54,291 bases of DNA, from positions 1 to 54,291 of the forward strand of contig WGMP01000005.1 in NCBI GenBank assembly GCA_016124975.1, given 5' to 3'. A program made the position numbers and the translations under genes. Numbering within the stretch: position 1 is the stretch's first letter; every line of letters begins with the position of its first letter. Below, piece after piece: positions 17,044 through 26,900 of this stretch. Source of the stretch: Phycisphaera sp. Its GTDB lineage: Bacteria > Planctomycetota > Phycisphaerae > Phycisphaerales > SM1A02. Under the pieces are notes generated by a model. It searched no databases, was not told the DNA's origin, and saw only the letters and a program-made list of their open reading frames with translations.

Positions 17044-17919
17044 TCATGCCGTCGCCCCGCGGCGCGTGCGGCGCGAGGGCTTCGCCGCGCACGCGTCGAA
17101 GTTGAAGCGCCCGAGCTCGATCGCGCGGCCGATGCCGAGCTTCTCGAACAGCCGCTTGCAGTAGGTACCGACCGTCTGGACCGAGATCCCGAGCTGCGCC
17201 GCGACCTCTGGCCGCGATCGACCCGCCTGCAGCAGCCGCGCGATCTCGAGCTCGCGCGCGCTCAGCGTGTCGGGCGACGGGGTCCGGTCGCCCTCGAGGA
17301 GCTCGAGCCCGCGCTTGGTCGTGACGCGGATCTCCGCGATGGGAGAGAGGTCTCCGTCGAGGGGCGCCAGTCGGACCTGCACCACATGCGGCGGAGAGGC
17401 CCGCGCCGCCTCCTCGGGCGTGCGCACGCGCGCGTTCAGCTCGGCCACATAGCGGCGCACCTCGTCCATGCGGCGGTGCAGCTCCTCGTGCTCCTCCTTC
17501 GTCAGCGTGAGGTCGGTGACCTGCTCGTAGAACCACTCGTTGGTTCCGACGCGCATGAAGCGGCGCGCGCGGTCGATCATCTCCTGGTGACGGCGCATGA
17601 AGACCGCTGCGAGCCGCATCGACTGCTCGTCCTCGCGCCAGTTCACGGGGATCAGCACGAGAAGCGTCGGGACGGTGACCTCGTAGCTGATCACGCGCCT
17701 GCTGCCACGCGCAGGCAGCTTGCGCGCCACGGCGGCCGCCTCGAGGAGATCGAGCGCGCGGTGCACGACCGAGAGCTCGAGCTTGACTTCGGCGGCGAGG
17801 ATGGCGGCGGCCACAGGGGCGGGCGCGAGGCGAAGCCGATGCCACACGCGCATGGCGTTGTCGTCGCTGAGCGCGGCCATGACCGCCGGGTCCGAGATGC
17901 TGAGGCTCTTCTGCTCCAT
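17044..17919 (-). CDS. Winged-helix + LuxR-type HTH regulator (paralog 2)
   Basis: From the ATG at 17919 the product is 291 residues, matching paralog 1 at 290 and supporting this start over the upstream one at 17961. The N-terminal winged helix (residues 10-75), middle region (for example EWFYEQVTDLTLTKEEHEEL) and C-terminal LuxR HTH (LGISVQTVGTYCKRLFEKLGIG) align with paralog 1 along the whole length. TGCGTACAT lies 9 nt upstream of the start. It is 120 bp downstream of hpnE on the same strand and could be read from that operon or from its own promoter. Signal and targets unknown. Confidence 0.82.
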   Translation of the reverse strand: MEQKSLSISDPAVMAALSDDNAMRVWHRLRLAPAPVAAAILAAEVKLELSVVHRALDLLEAAAVARKLPARGSRRVISYEVTVPTLLVLIPVNWREDEQSMRLAAVFMRRHQEMIDRARRFMRVGTNEWFYEQVTDLTLTKEEHEELHRRMDEVRRYVAELNARVRTPEEAARASPPHVVQVRLAPLDGDLSPIAEIRVTTKRGLELLEGDRTPSPDTLSARELEIARLLQAGRSRPEVAAQLGISVQTVGTYCKRLFEKLGIGRAIELGRFNFDACAAKPSRRTRRGATA

Positions 17920-18039
17920 GGGAGCCCGCATGTACGCAGCGAAGGGGCGTCCGCGCGTCAAGTTTCCCTCGCAATTCCTGAGTATTGCGGGCCCGCCACG
18001 ACCGCCGCGCCATGTACGGGCCGTCGAGGCCTGAGAACC

Positions 18040-19488
18040 TCAGCCAAGCGCCCGCGCAAAGCGCACGAGGCGCGCGGGCGGAAGGTCGGCCATGACGCGG
18101 CCCGCGCCCGTGCACGCGGCCGCGGCCGCAAAGCCGGAGCGCGCGGCCCCCTCCATCGTGCTCGGCCAGTCCGTGTCGGTCCACTCGCCCGCGAGGAAGA
18201 GGTTCGCGACGCCGCCCTTGAGGTCGCCGGCCTCCGCGCGTGCGCGCGGGCGGATCGCGTCGACCCCGGGCGCGCTTGCGAAGGTCGCGCGCCGCTCGAG
18301 GACGGGGCGGGACCAGACGAGCGCCTGCGCGAGGTCGTCGGCTGCGACTCCGAGCGCCCACGACATGTCGGCGAGGACGCGCCGCGTCGTCTCCTCCTCC
18401 GCGAGGCCGATCCAGTCGCCGCACGCGCTCACGACCGCCTCGACGCGCTGCGCGAAGTTCGCGCCCGCAGGCGGCTCGTGGGCGAAGAGCCAGTGCGTCG
18501 CGCGCCCTGGCAGCGAGAGATTCGGAACATCGAGCACACGCCGCGAGAAGGCGAGATGGACGCCGAGGATCGGCGAGAAGTCGAACTTCTCCAGGTTCGC
18601 GAGGCGCCTGTCGGCCGCGCGCAGCGTTCCCGAGCAGAGCCGCGCGAGGCGGTCGGGCGGCACGGCGGCGACGACAGCCTGCGCCTTCACGACGCCTTCG
18701 TCGCACACGACGCCCGTCACGCGCGTGCCGTCGAAGGCGAGCGCCTTGGCGCCCGTGCGCAGGCGGAGCGCGCCACCCGTCGCGGTCACGATCGCGCCGA
18801 CCTCGTCGTAGAGCCGCGCAAGCGGCACGGCCGCGACGCCGACCGCACCCGCGAAGCGGTGCGCGAGCATGCCGTCGTCGAACACCTTCAGCGCGTGCGC
18901 GGCCTCGCAGCGGGCGCTCGGGAGATTGCACGCAGAGAGGACAACGGGATCCCAGAAGAGCTCGACCACCCGCGCGGGCTGCCGCGTTTCCGCGAGAAAC
19001 TCGCCGAACGCTCGGCCCACCCAGCGCACGCGTCCCTTCGGGCCCATGCGCAGAATCGCGAGGAACGCGCGCGCGATCGCACGCTTCTCGGCGAAATCGA
19101 AGAGCTTCATCCGCGCGAAGCTCGGCGCGTAGTGCAGTGGCGCGGGCAGGAAGGGCGCGATCGACAGCGCGTCGCGCGCACCTTCGCCGCGCGCAAACCA
19201 CAGCGTCTCGTGCCAGTCGATCTCGCCGAGGACGCCGAGGCGGTCATAGAGCTCGAGGATGTTCGTGCAGCAGCCCATCACGACATGCTGGCAGTTGTCG
19301 AGCTCGACGCCGCTGCGCACGTCGTCGAAGCTCGTGGCGCGGCCGCCGAGCTTCATGCGCGTCTCGATGAGCTCGACGCGCCAGCCCGCGTCGGCCGCCG
19401 CGACCGCAGCGGCGATCCCAGCGACTCCGCCGCCGACGATGGCGACGGTGCGCTGCACGCCTCCGTCTCCGGTCGACTCCGCGGTCAT
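18040..19488 (-). CDS. hpnE: Hydroxysqualene dehydroxylase HpnE
   Basis: HpnE is a flavoprotein that reduces hydroxysqualene to squalene, the third step of the HpnCDE route from farnesyl diphosphate. The 482-residue protein opens with the FAD-binding dinucleotide motif VAIVGGGVAGIAAA, then ETRMKLGGRATSF, and ends with the amine-oxidase/desaturase-type motif FLAGEWTDTDWPSTMEGAARSG. ATG at 19488 overlaps the hpnD stop by 4 bp (ATGA). The operon order is hpnC-hpnD-hpnE. No squalene-hopene cyclase gene is in the window. Confidence 0.93.
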   Translation of the reverse strand: MTAESTGDGGVQRTVAIVGGGVAGIAAAVAAADAGWRVELIETRMKLGGRATSFDDVRSGVELDNCQHVVMGCCTNILELYDRLGVLGEIDWHETLWFARGEGARDALSIAPFLPAPLHYAPSFARMKLFDFAEKRAIARAFLAILRMGPKGRVRWVGRAFGEFLAETRQPARVVELFWDPVVLSACNLPSARCEAAHALKVFDDGMLAHRFAGAVGVAAVPLARLYDEVGAIVTATGGALRLRTGAKALAFDGTRVTGVVCDEGVVKAQAVVAAVPPDRLARLCSGTLRAADRRLANLEKFDFSPILGVHLAFSRRVLDVPNLSLPGRATHWLFAHEPPAGANFAQRVEAVVSACGDWIGLAEEETTRRVLADMSWALGVAADDLAQALVWSRPVLERRATFASAPGVDAIRPRARAEAGDLKGGVANLFLAGEWTDTDWPSTMEGAARSGFAAAAACTGAGRVMADLPPARLVRFARALG

Positions 19489-20366
19489 CGCGCGCCTCCC
19501 TGCGCGAAAAGCCCGAGCCGCGCGCGCAGCGCGATCCACGACTTCGCAAGGGGCGAGAGCCTCGCGCGCGTGCGCATCGCCTTCGCAGGATCGCGCTCGA
19601 TCAGGCCGAGGATCCCGCGGTAGATGTCGCTCATCGCGACGATGGTCGGGCGCGCGTCGACGGCGACCATCGCATCGAGCTGCGCGCTCTCGGTGAAGTA
19701 GCGCCGCGCGCGCGCGCACTGCGCCTCCATGAAGCGCGCGCACGCCGTCGGGCTCCTCCACGCGACGAGCGCGGCTGCGTCGAGGCCGGCTGCCGCGAGT
19801 TCGTCCGCAGGGAGATAGGTCCGCCCGCGTGCGAGGTCCTCGCGCACGTCGCGCAGGATGTTCGTCAGCTGGAACGCCACGCCGCGCTTCGTCGAGAGTT
19901 CGCGCGCCCGCGCGAGGTCGACGCCCGCGCGCACGCCCCAGATGTCGAGGCAGATGCGGCCGACGGTCGACGCCACGCGGTCGCAGTAGAGCTCGGTCTC
20001 CGCGAAGGTCGCGTAGACGCGCGGCTCGAGGTCCATGCGCTGCCCCTCGATCGCGGCCTCGAAATCCGCTGCGGGGAGCGCCGTGCGCGCCGCGACCCAT
20101 GCGAGCGCCGAGAGCACGGCGTCGTCCGCGCGTGCGCGGCCTTCGAGCGCCTCGCGCGTCGCGAGGGCGAGCGCATCGAGGCGCGCGCGCCGCGACTCGG
20201 CCGTCGCGCCCTCCTCGTCCGCGATGTCGTCGGCGACCCGCATCCACGCGTAGACCGCATAGAGGGCGCGGCGCTTCTCGGCGGGAAGAAGCCGCAAACC
20301 GTAGTAGAAGTTCCGCGCCTTCGTGCGCGTGATCTCCTCGCAGACGCGGAGCGCATCCGCGCTCAT
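19485..20366 (-). CDS. hpnD: Presqualene diphosphate synthase HpnD
   Basis: This 293-residue trans-isoprenyl diphosphate synthase of the squalene/phytoene synthase family should condense two farnesyl diphosphates to presqualene diphosphate. Two aspartate-rich, magnesium-binding motifs are visible: RVADDIADEE near residue 45 and QLTNILRDVREDLARGRTYLP near residue 165. It starts at ATG 20366, overlapping the hpnC stop by 4 bp, and its stop overlaps hpnE by 4 bp, so translation of the three genes is coupled. Confidence 0.94.
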   Translation of the reverse strand: MSADALRVCEEITRTKARNFYYGLRLLPAEKRRALYAVYAWMRVADDIADEEGATAESRRARLDALALATREALEGRARADDAVLSALAWVAARTALPAADFEAAIEGQRMDLEPRVYATFAETELYCDRVASTVGRICLDIWGVRAGVDLARARELSTKRGVAFQLTNILRDVREDLARGRTYLPADELAAAGLDAAALVAWRSPTACARFMEAQCARARRYFTESAQLDAMVAVDARPTIVAMSDIYRGILGLIERDPAKAMRTRARLSPLAKSWIALRARLGLFAQGGAR

Positions 20367-21418
20367 TCCGCGGCCTCGGGCGCGGCGATCGCAGCGGGCT
20401 CGACGCGCCGCGGAAAGCGCGCCGCATCGGGGTCGGGCTCGGGGTCGATGAACCAGTCGCTCGGATCGGGAAGTGCCGGCACGCCGCCGAAGGTGCGCAT
20501 CATGAGCGCGCGCCCGACGAGCGCGATGCGGCGCGTGGGCGAAAGCCTCGGCCGATGGAGCACCGTCTCGCAGTTCCATCGCTCGATCTCGCGCAGCACG
20601 CTGCGCCCGCCCGCGGCGAAGAGCCAGAGAAGCGGCCGCGCCGCAGGCGACGCGCGCCTGACGAGCGGCTCGCCGCGCTCCCAAAAGTCCCAGGTGCGCG
20701 CCACGAGCCTGCGCACGACCTTGCGCGACTCGCCGAAGAACGCGGCGTCGCATGAGTAACCCTGACGGATCGTGCGGTCGAGGCGCCCCTCGAAGTCCGC
20801 GAGGTCGTGCATGTCCGCAGGCACATAGAGCCGCTTCCTCTCCTCCCAGTCGCGGCGGATGTCCTGCCAGTGGTTCGTGAGCTGGAGCGCGGTGCAGGTC
20901 GCGTCGCTTGCGGCGAGCATCGCCTCGTCGCAGCGCTCGCCGAGCGCGGCGAGGACGAGCCTGCCCACGGGATTCGCGCTGAGGCGGCAATAGTCGACGA
21001 CCTCGTCGAAGGTCGCGTAGCGCGTCTTCACCTGGTCGAGCTCGAACGCGGAGACGAGGTCGCGGAAGAGGTCGAGCGGCAGCGCGCGCGCGGCCACCGT
21101 CTGGCGCAGCGCGACGAAGACGGGATGCCGCGCCTCCCCCGCCGCAAGACGCTCGAGCTCGCCCCGCCACCACGCGAGGAGCTCGGTCGCGCGCTCGGTG
21201 CTGCCCGCCTCGTCGCCGAGGTCGTCCGCCCAGCGCGAGAAGGCGTAGAGCGCCGCGAAGTCGTCCCGACGGTCGGCGGGCACCAGCGGGCTCAGCACGC
21301 TGAAGTTCTCGTACCGGCCGAGCGCGAGCCGCCGGCAGTAGCCGCGCGCCTCGTCGAGGGTCACGGCCACGCTCTGTGACGGCCCGTAACGGCTGAGGTC
21401 GTGGAGGAGAACGGACAC
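20363..21418 (-). CDS. hpnC: Hydroxysqualene synthase HpnC
   Basis: HpnC hydrolyses presqualene diphosphate to hydroxysqualene. The 351-residue protein is the second squalene/phytoene-synthase-fold member of the operon and shows RWADDLGDEAG near residue 58 and LTNHWQDIRRDWEERKRLYVP near residue 170. A GTG at 21418 is the best start; the frame continues upstream without an ATG until it enters antisense of ispH. It is divergent from ispH, with 114 bp between the start codons. It is the first gene of hpnCDE. Confidence 0.92.
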   Translation of the reverse strand: MSVLLHDLSRYGPSQSVAVTLDEARGYCRRLALGRYENFSVLSPLVPADRRDDFAALYAFSRWADDLGDEAGSTERATELLAWWRGELERLAAGEARHPVFVALRQTVAARALPLDLFRDLVSAFELDQVKTRYATFDEVVDYCRLSANPVGRLVLAALGERCDEAMLAASDATCTALQLTNHWQDIRRDWEERKRLYVPADMHDLADFEGRLDRTIRQGYSCDAAFFGESRKVVRRLVARTWDFWERGEPLVRRASPAARPLLWLFAAGGRSVLREIERWNCETVLHRPRLSPTRRIALVGRALMMRTFGGVPALPDPSDWFIDPEPDPDAARFPRRVEPAAIAAPEAAE

Positions 21419-21517
21419 AGGCGGTGCTCTTCGGGTCGAGGACGCTTGACGAGGCGAAACGGGCCGGCGCGGCCCCGTGCTCGGAAAAGGTACCGCACCG
21501 CGCGACCGCGGTGGGCG

Positions 21518-21523
21518 TATCAT
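21518..21523 (+). promoter_or_regulatory. TATCAT -10-like box, 9 nt before GTG of ispH
   Basis: This lies in the 114-bp divergent region between hpnC and ispH. There is no clear -35 and no Shine-Dalgarno sequence, consistent with a leaderless ispH mRNA. Confidence 0.45.
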
Positions 21524-21532
21524 CGCCCTCCC

Positions 21533-22594
21533 GTGAAGATCCTTCTCGCAAATCCCCGCGGCTTCTGCGCAGGCGTCTACATGGCGATCGACGTGGTCGA
21601 CCAGCTGCTCGACATCTGCGGCAGCGAGCGCATCCATGTCTTCCACGAGATCGTGCACAACCGCCATGTCGTCGAGCGGTTCCGCTCGCGCGGCGTGCGG
21701 TTCGTCGAATCGATCGCCGAGGTCCCTGAGAACTCCATCGTGGTCTTCTCCGCGCACGGGGTCAGCCCAGCCGTGCGCGCCGAGGCCCGCGCCAAGAACC
21801 TCACCGCGATCGACGCCACCTGCCCGCTCGTGATGAAGGTGCACGCCGAGGCGATCCGCTATGCGAAGCGCGGCTGGCAGATCCTCCTCGTCGGCCACCG
21901 CGACCACCAGGAGGTCGTCGGAACCACCGGCGAGGCGCCGGAGGCGATCCAGGTCGTCGAGCGCCCCGAGGACATTCCATCGCTCGTCATCCACGACCCC
22001 GAGAAGCTCGTCTACCTCACGCAGACGACGCTCTCCCTCGACGACGCGAACATCATTATCCGCGCGCTGAAGAAGGCCTTCCCGAAGATCAACGAGCCGC
22101 CGACGAGCGACATCTGCTACGCGACCACGAACCGCCAGACCGCCGTGCGCGCCATCGCGCCCGAGGCGGGGTTCGTGCTCGTCGTCGGAAGCAAGAACAG
22201 CTCGAACTCCGTGCGCCTCACCGAGATCGCCATGAACGACGGCACGCCCTCGCGTCTCGTCGACGACGCGAGCGAGCTCGACCCCGCGTGGTTCGAGGGG
22301 GTCGACACCGTGCTCGTCACCTCGGGCGCGAGCGTGCCCGAGGATCTCGTCCACGGCGTGATCGAGACGCTCATCGAGCGCTTCGGCGGCGAGGTCGAGC
22401 AGCGCGATGTCTTCGACGAGCGCGTCGAGTTCGGCCTGCCAGGCACGCTGCGCGACCTGATGCGCGAGAAGGGAATCGACCCCGACACGCGCCGCATCCG
22501 CATCGACCGCGAGGCGGACACCACGGCCTGGCTCGAGCGAAAGCACATTCCGAACCGCACGGTGCAGGTGTCGATCAGGGAGTCGGAGCAGTGA
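21533..22594 (+). CDS. ispH: 4-hydroxy-3-methylbut-2-enyl diphosphate reductase
   Basis: IspH performs the last step of the methylerythritol phosphate pathway, making IPP and DMAPP with a [4Fe-4S] cluster. The three cluster cysteines are present: Cys12 in PRGFCAGV, Cys97 in DATCPLV and Cys195 in DICYATTN. The substrate-binding HGV, TQTTLS and NSSNS motifs are also present. The product is 353 residues. Start is GTG 21533, placing PRGFCAGV at the usual distance from the N-terminus. Its stop overlaps the rlmN start (GTGA at 22591-22594). Divergence from hpnCDE puts isoprenoid precursor supply next to squalene synthesis. Confidence 0.96.
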   Translation: MKILLANPRGFCAGVYMAIDVVDQLLDICGSERIHVFHEIVHNRHVVERFRSRGVRFVESIAEVPENSIVVFSAHGVSPAVRAEARAKNLTAIDATCPLVMKVHAEAIRYAKRGWQILLVGHRDHQEVVGTTGEAPEAIQVVERPEDIPSLVIHDPEKLVYLTQTTLSLDDANIIIRALKKAFPKINEPPTSDICYATTNRQTAVRAIAPEAGFVLVVGSKNSSNSVRLTEIAMNDGTPSRLVDDASELDPAWFEGVDTVLVTSGASVPEDLVHGVIETLIERFGGEVEQRDVFDERVEFGLPGTLRDLMREKGIDPDTRRIRIDREADTTAWLERKHIPNRTVQVSIRESEQ

Positions 22595-23730
22595 GCGAAA
22601 CCCTCGGAAACGCCGCGAATCCCGCGACCATTGACCGCACCTCGCTCTTCGAGTTCGACCTCGACTCGCTGTCGCAGGAGGTCGTCGCGATGGGACTCCC
22701 CCGCCGCACGGGCGGGCAGCTGCTGAAGTGGGTCTACGAGAAGGGCGTCACGGACTTCGAAAGGATGACCGATCTCTCGAAGGATGCGCGCGCCCAGATC
22801 GCCGCGCGCTTCTCGACGCTGCAGGGCTCGGTCGTGCGCCACCAGGTCGCAAGCGACGACACGCAGAAGCTCCTGATCGAGTGGGCGGATCTTGGCCCAG
22901 ACGCCGGCGCCGAGGCGAAGCCCGCCGGCAGCGCCCTGCGCCTCGCGGGCACCGCGACCGAGCGTCAGACGGAGACGGTCCTGATCCCAACCGAAGACCG
23001 CAGGACCGCGTGCGTGTCGAGCCAGGTCGGCTGCCCTGTCGGCTGCAAGTTCTGCGCGTCGGGAATCGGCGGCCTCGACGGAAACCTCACGGCGGGCCGC
23101 ATCGTCGAGCAGGTCTGGCGGCTCGGGCGGCTCGAAGGCGTCGGCCGCGTGTCGAACGTCGTCTTCATGGGGATGGGCGAACCGCTTGCGAACTTCAACA
23201 ATGTCACGCAGGCGATCCGCATCCTGAACGCCGAGTGGGGCCTCGGGATTGGCGCGCGCAAGATCACGGTGTCGACCGTGGGACTGCCGCCTGCGATCCG
23301 CAAGCTCTGCACCTTCGACATCCCCGTCACGCTCGCGCTGTCGCTGCACGCGCCCTTCGACGAGCTGCGGAGGAAGATCATTCCGTGGGCGGAGTATTCG
23401 ACGATCGACGAGCTGCTTGATGCGTGCCAGGAGTGGTTCGTGAAGACGGGCCGCGAGATCACGCTCGAGTACATCCTCTTGGGCGGCGTGAACGACCGCC
23501 GCGAGCACGCGGAGGAGCTCGCACGCCTCGCGCGCTCGATGCGCGCCAATGTGAACCTCATCCGCTACAACGAGGTCGAGGGCGTGCCCTTCGCTCGCCC
23601 GACTTCAGGCGATGTGCACGCGTTCCAGGAAGTCCTGCGCGCGAAGCATGTCAATGTCCACATCCGCGCCAGCCGCGGCCGCGACATCGCGGCGGCGTGC
23701 GGGCAGCTGCGGCATGAAGCGCGTCATTGA
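22591..23730 (+). CDS. rlmN: Dual-specificity 23S rRNA / tRNA adenine C2-methyltransferase RlmN
   Basis: RlmN is a radical-SAM enzyme that methylates C2 of an adenosine in 23S rRNA (A2503 in E. coli) and A37 of some tRNAs. The cluster motif CPVGCKFC (Cys148, 152, 155), the upstream Cys141 and the methyl-carrying Cys370 near the C-terminus (AAACGQL) are all present. GMGEPLAN and the STVG segment are the SAM-binding motifs. The product is 379 residues. GTG start at 22591 overlaps ispH by 4 bp. The stop codon at 23728-23730 lies inside the first copy of a repeated GC-rich element. Confidence 0.96.
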   Translation: MSETLGNAANPATIDRTSLFEFDLDSLSQEVVAMGLPRRTGGQLLKWVYEKGVTDFERMTDLSKDARAQIAARFSTLQGSVVRHQVASDDTQKLLIEWADLGPDAGAEAKPAGSALRLAGTATERQTETVLIPTEDRRTACVSSQVGCPVGCKFCASGIGGLDGNLTAGRIVEQVWRLGRLEGVGRVSNVVFMGMGEPLANFNNVTQAIRILNAEWGLGIGARKITVSTVGLPPAIRKLCTFDIPVTLALSLHAPFDELRRKIIPWAEYSTIDELLDACQEWFVKTGREITLEYILLGGVNDRREHAEELARLARSMRANVNLIRYNEVEGVPFARPTSGDVHAFQEVLRAKHVNVHIRASRGRDIAAACGQLRHEARH

Positions 23731-23887
23731 GGCGGTCGCCGCTGCGGCGGCTCCCTCTGGCGCTGATCGCGCCAAAGGCGGCTGCCGCAAGCAGCCGCCG
23801 CTCAAGATTGAGGCGGTCGCCGCTGCGGCGGCTCCCTCTGGTGCTTGGGTGCGTTTCGGCGGTCGCCGCTGCGGCGGCTCCCTCTGG
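23726..23887. repeat. Interspersed 35-bp GC-rich repeat seeded at the rlmN stop codon
   Basis: ATTGAGGCGGTCGCCGCTGC... runs 23726-23760 (including the rlmN TGA) and recurs at 23807-23841; its 30-bp core recurs at 23858-23887. Each contains the small inverted repeat CGCCGC-T-GCGGCG. Between copies 1 and 2 is a perfect 9-bp hairpin, GGCGGCTGC-CGCAA-GCAGCCGCC (23777-23799), with no T tract. This is the 192-bp convergent region between rlmN and the next minus-strand gene. Confidence 0.88.
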
Positions 23888-23922
23888 TGCTTCGAGCGCG
23901 CAGCGCGAGCCCTCGGAAGACC

Positions 23923-26900
23923 CTACAGCCCCTCGACGCTTGCGCGGAGTTCGGTGGCGCCGAGCGAGCGGAGGCCGCCGTCCGAGGCGAGCATCGCGAA
24001 GCGGCGCAGGCACATCGACCAGTGCGCGGGGTCGTCTGCGAAGCCCTTCGCGGCGCGCTCTGCGAGCGAGATCGCGTAGGCGCGCACTTCCTGGCCGCGC
24101 GCGTCGCCGCGGAAGGTCCACGGCACGATCGGCCTGAGCAGACGCACGACCTCCGCGGGCCAGTCGCTTGTGCGGAGGTCGAGGCGATAGCGGCGCGTCC
24201 CTGAAAGCACCTCGAAACGGCTGAGAAAGCGCCGCTCGACCGTGTCGCCGTGCGAGGCGCGCACGCCGAGGCGCTCGCGGATGCGGCGGCGCTGCTCGAG
24301 GCTCGTCGACATCGCGAGGACATACAGGATGTCGCGCACGAGGACGGCGTCCGCGAGCGGCTCCGCGGCGACGACCGCGAGGTCGCCGCTCGGGTCCGCG
24401 CGCAGGAGCCCCGCGACGAGCCCTTCGTAGAGCCGCATCATGCGCGTGCCGCCCCACACGATCGAGCGGTGGAGCGCCGTCACCACCGCGCGCGTGGCGC
24501 GGTCGACCTCCTCGCCGTCGCCGAAGCGCGAGAAGGCGACGACCATGCCGCCCGCGCTCAACGCATAGCGCTCGGCGCGGCGGCTTCCGCCGAAGCGCTC
24601 GCGCACGAGTTCGAGCGCGAGGCGCCGCACGAGGCGCTCGATCGGCTCGCGCTCCTCGACCGTGCGGCGCAGGACCGCACCCGCCTCGAGGCGGCGTCCG
24701 AAGCTGAATGCCTCGAAACTGCGGCCGAATCCGCGCTGTTCCGCATTGCGGAGCGCCTGCTCGAGCGCCTCGACCGACACGGGCACGAGGCCGCGCTGGT
24801 AGGCGACGCCGAGGAGCGCCGCGTCGAGGAGTCGCTCTGAGAGGAGGTTCGTGCGGCAGAGCGATGCGTAGTCGTCGACAGACGAGTGCGCTGCAAGCGC
24901 GACGCGCTCGACGGCACCCTCAAGCTCTGAACACGCGGCGAGCCTCTCCTCGTCGAACTGGTCCTCGAGCGGTCCGTCGTTCGCCACGATCGCCGTGCGC
25001 ACCGCGCTCGCCACGCGCAGCGCGGGGTCTGGACCGAGCGCGCGCAGCGCCTCGACGCCGTCGACGCCGAGCACGAGGTCGGCCTCGCCGTAGGGAATTG
25101 CGGCGGTGCGCGGCGCGCGTGATTCGTCGGCGCGCAGCTTGACGAACAGGACCTGCGCCCACGCGCGACGACCGCGGCCGCAGGGTTCGTCCGAGAAGAG
25201 CACCTCGACGCGATAGCCCATCGCGCGCCCGGCGTCCGCGAGGACCGATGCGACGAGGCCGGGCGTCTGCCCGCGGCATCCAGCGATATGGGCGCGGAAG
25301 ACACCGCGGTCGGCGTGGATCGGCCGCGGCGGCACGAGGCCCGCCGCGCCGCGCGAATAGGCGGTGATCGGCGGCTTCGTGCGAACGACCTCGACCTGCT
25401 CCGAGATCGCCATCGCATGCAACTGCAGCCCGTCGACGCGCACGCCGAGGTCCTCGCTGGTGAAGCTTCCCTGGATCGGGATCGCGCCCTGCTCCTCCGC
25501 CTCGTCGAGAAGCCCCGCGACCGCAGGCGGGCGGATCTCGCAGGCGATGTCCGCGCTCCACACAAGCCGCTGCTGTGGCTGGTAGCCGAGGCGATCGCGC
25601 TCGACAAACGCGCGGTCGACCGCCGCCGCGTCGAGCCTCGGCGGCGGGCCGTCGACGAGGACGAGCACGGTCAGCCCGCCACGCTCGACGGCCTCGATCA
25701 ACTTCGCGCGCACTGCGTCGGCGTCGGAGATGTCGGCGCGCACGACGGTGGCGCGCTCGCTTGCACCCGAGGGAATCGACGCGTCGGCGATGCGCGCAAG
25801 GCGCGACTCGCCCGAACTTCCCGAGCCGATGTCGAGCGCGATGATGAGGCGGTCGATCCCATCGCGCGCGGCCTGCTCGATGGCCGCTGGCGCCTCGCGC
25901 AGGAAGCGGCGCCGCGCGTGGATCTCGACGACGACCGTGCCTTCCGCATCGGCGCGCGCGGGCAGCGACTCGATCGCGAGCGCGCGCACCGCGCTCGCTG
26001 CACCACCTTGCTCCGCATCCTGCGCCGCGCGCGAACGAAGCTCCTGATCGACCTCGCGCAGCAGCTCCTGGAGGCTCGCCAGCGCGCTTGCGGTGCCGAT
26101 CTCCGCGTCGCGCGCGGGAATCCTGAGCGCCTCGAGCGCGGCGTCGCGGGTCTCGAGGCGCGTCGCGACCGCAAGCGACGGCCGCACCGCGTGCAGGAGA
26201 TGGATGACGCGCCGCGCGAGGATCGACGCGCGCACCGCGTCGCCGCGCCCCAGGACGGGCGTCTCGGCGTCAGGGGTCGGCGGAAGCTCGCGCGACGCGA
26301 TCGGCGGCACGCGCATGCCGCGACGGCGCAGGAGATCGGCGGCCTCGAGGACGAAGCTCGACGCAGAGCCGGGCCTCGGCTCGAGCACGACCGCAAGCTG
26401 CACGCGGTCGAGGAAGCGCTGCAGCACCGACTCGTCGATCGGCGCGACGAGCCCGAGCCGCAGGACGGGCACACGGCCCGCGAGTCCGAGTTCCTCGAGC
26501 ACATGCGCGAGCGCGCGCTCGCACGCGCCGAGCGCGATGAATCCAACAACCTCGCGCTCGCCCGGGCTCGGCAGGCTCGTCACCTGGTTCAGCTCGAGCC
26601 TGCGCGCAACGCGCATCAGGTCGCCCGCATCGGTGAGCCTCACCGACGGACGGGTGCGGCGCTGCAGGATCATCTCGTCGACGCCGGTCACGACGCGGTT
26701 CGGACGCGCGGGGATCGTCTCAAGGCTCTCGAGGAGCGCGCGGTCGACCACGATCGCCACGGGCACGATGCCCGCGCGCGAGAGCCGCAGCGCGTGCTCG
26801 ATCGCATCGCGCAACGAGGAAAGATCGCCCGGCTCGACCATGGCGAGGCCCGCGTCGCGCGCGAGGCGCCGGGGGCAGAGCGCAGGCTCGCCCGCCGTGT

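Noticed and set aside
23777-23799. Terminator after rlmN
   Set aside because: The stem is perfect, but no T tract follows on either strand, so it is listed only as part of the repeat block.
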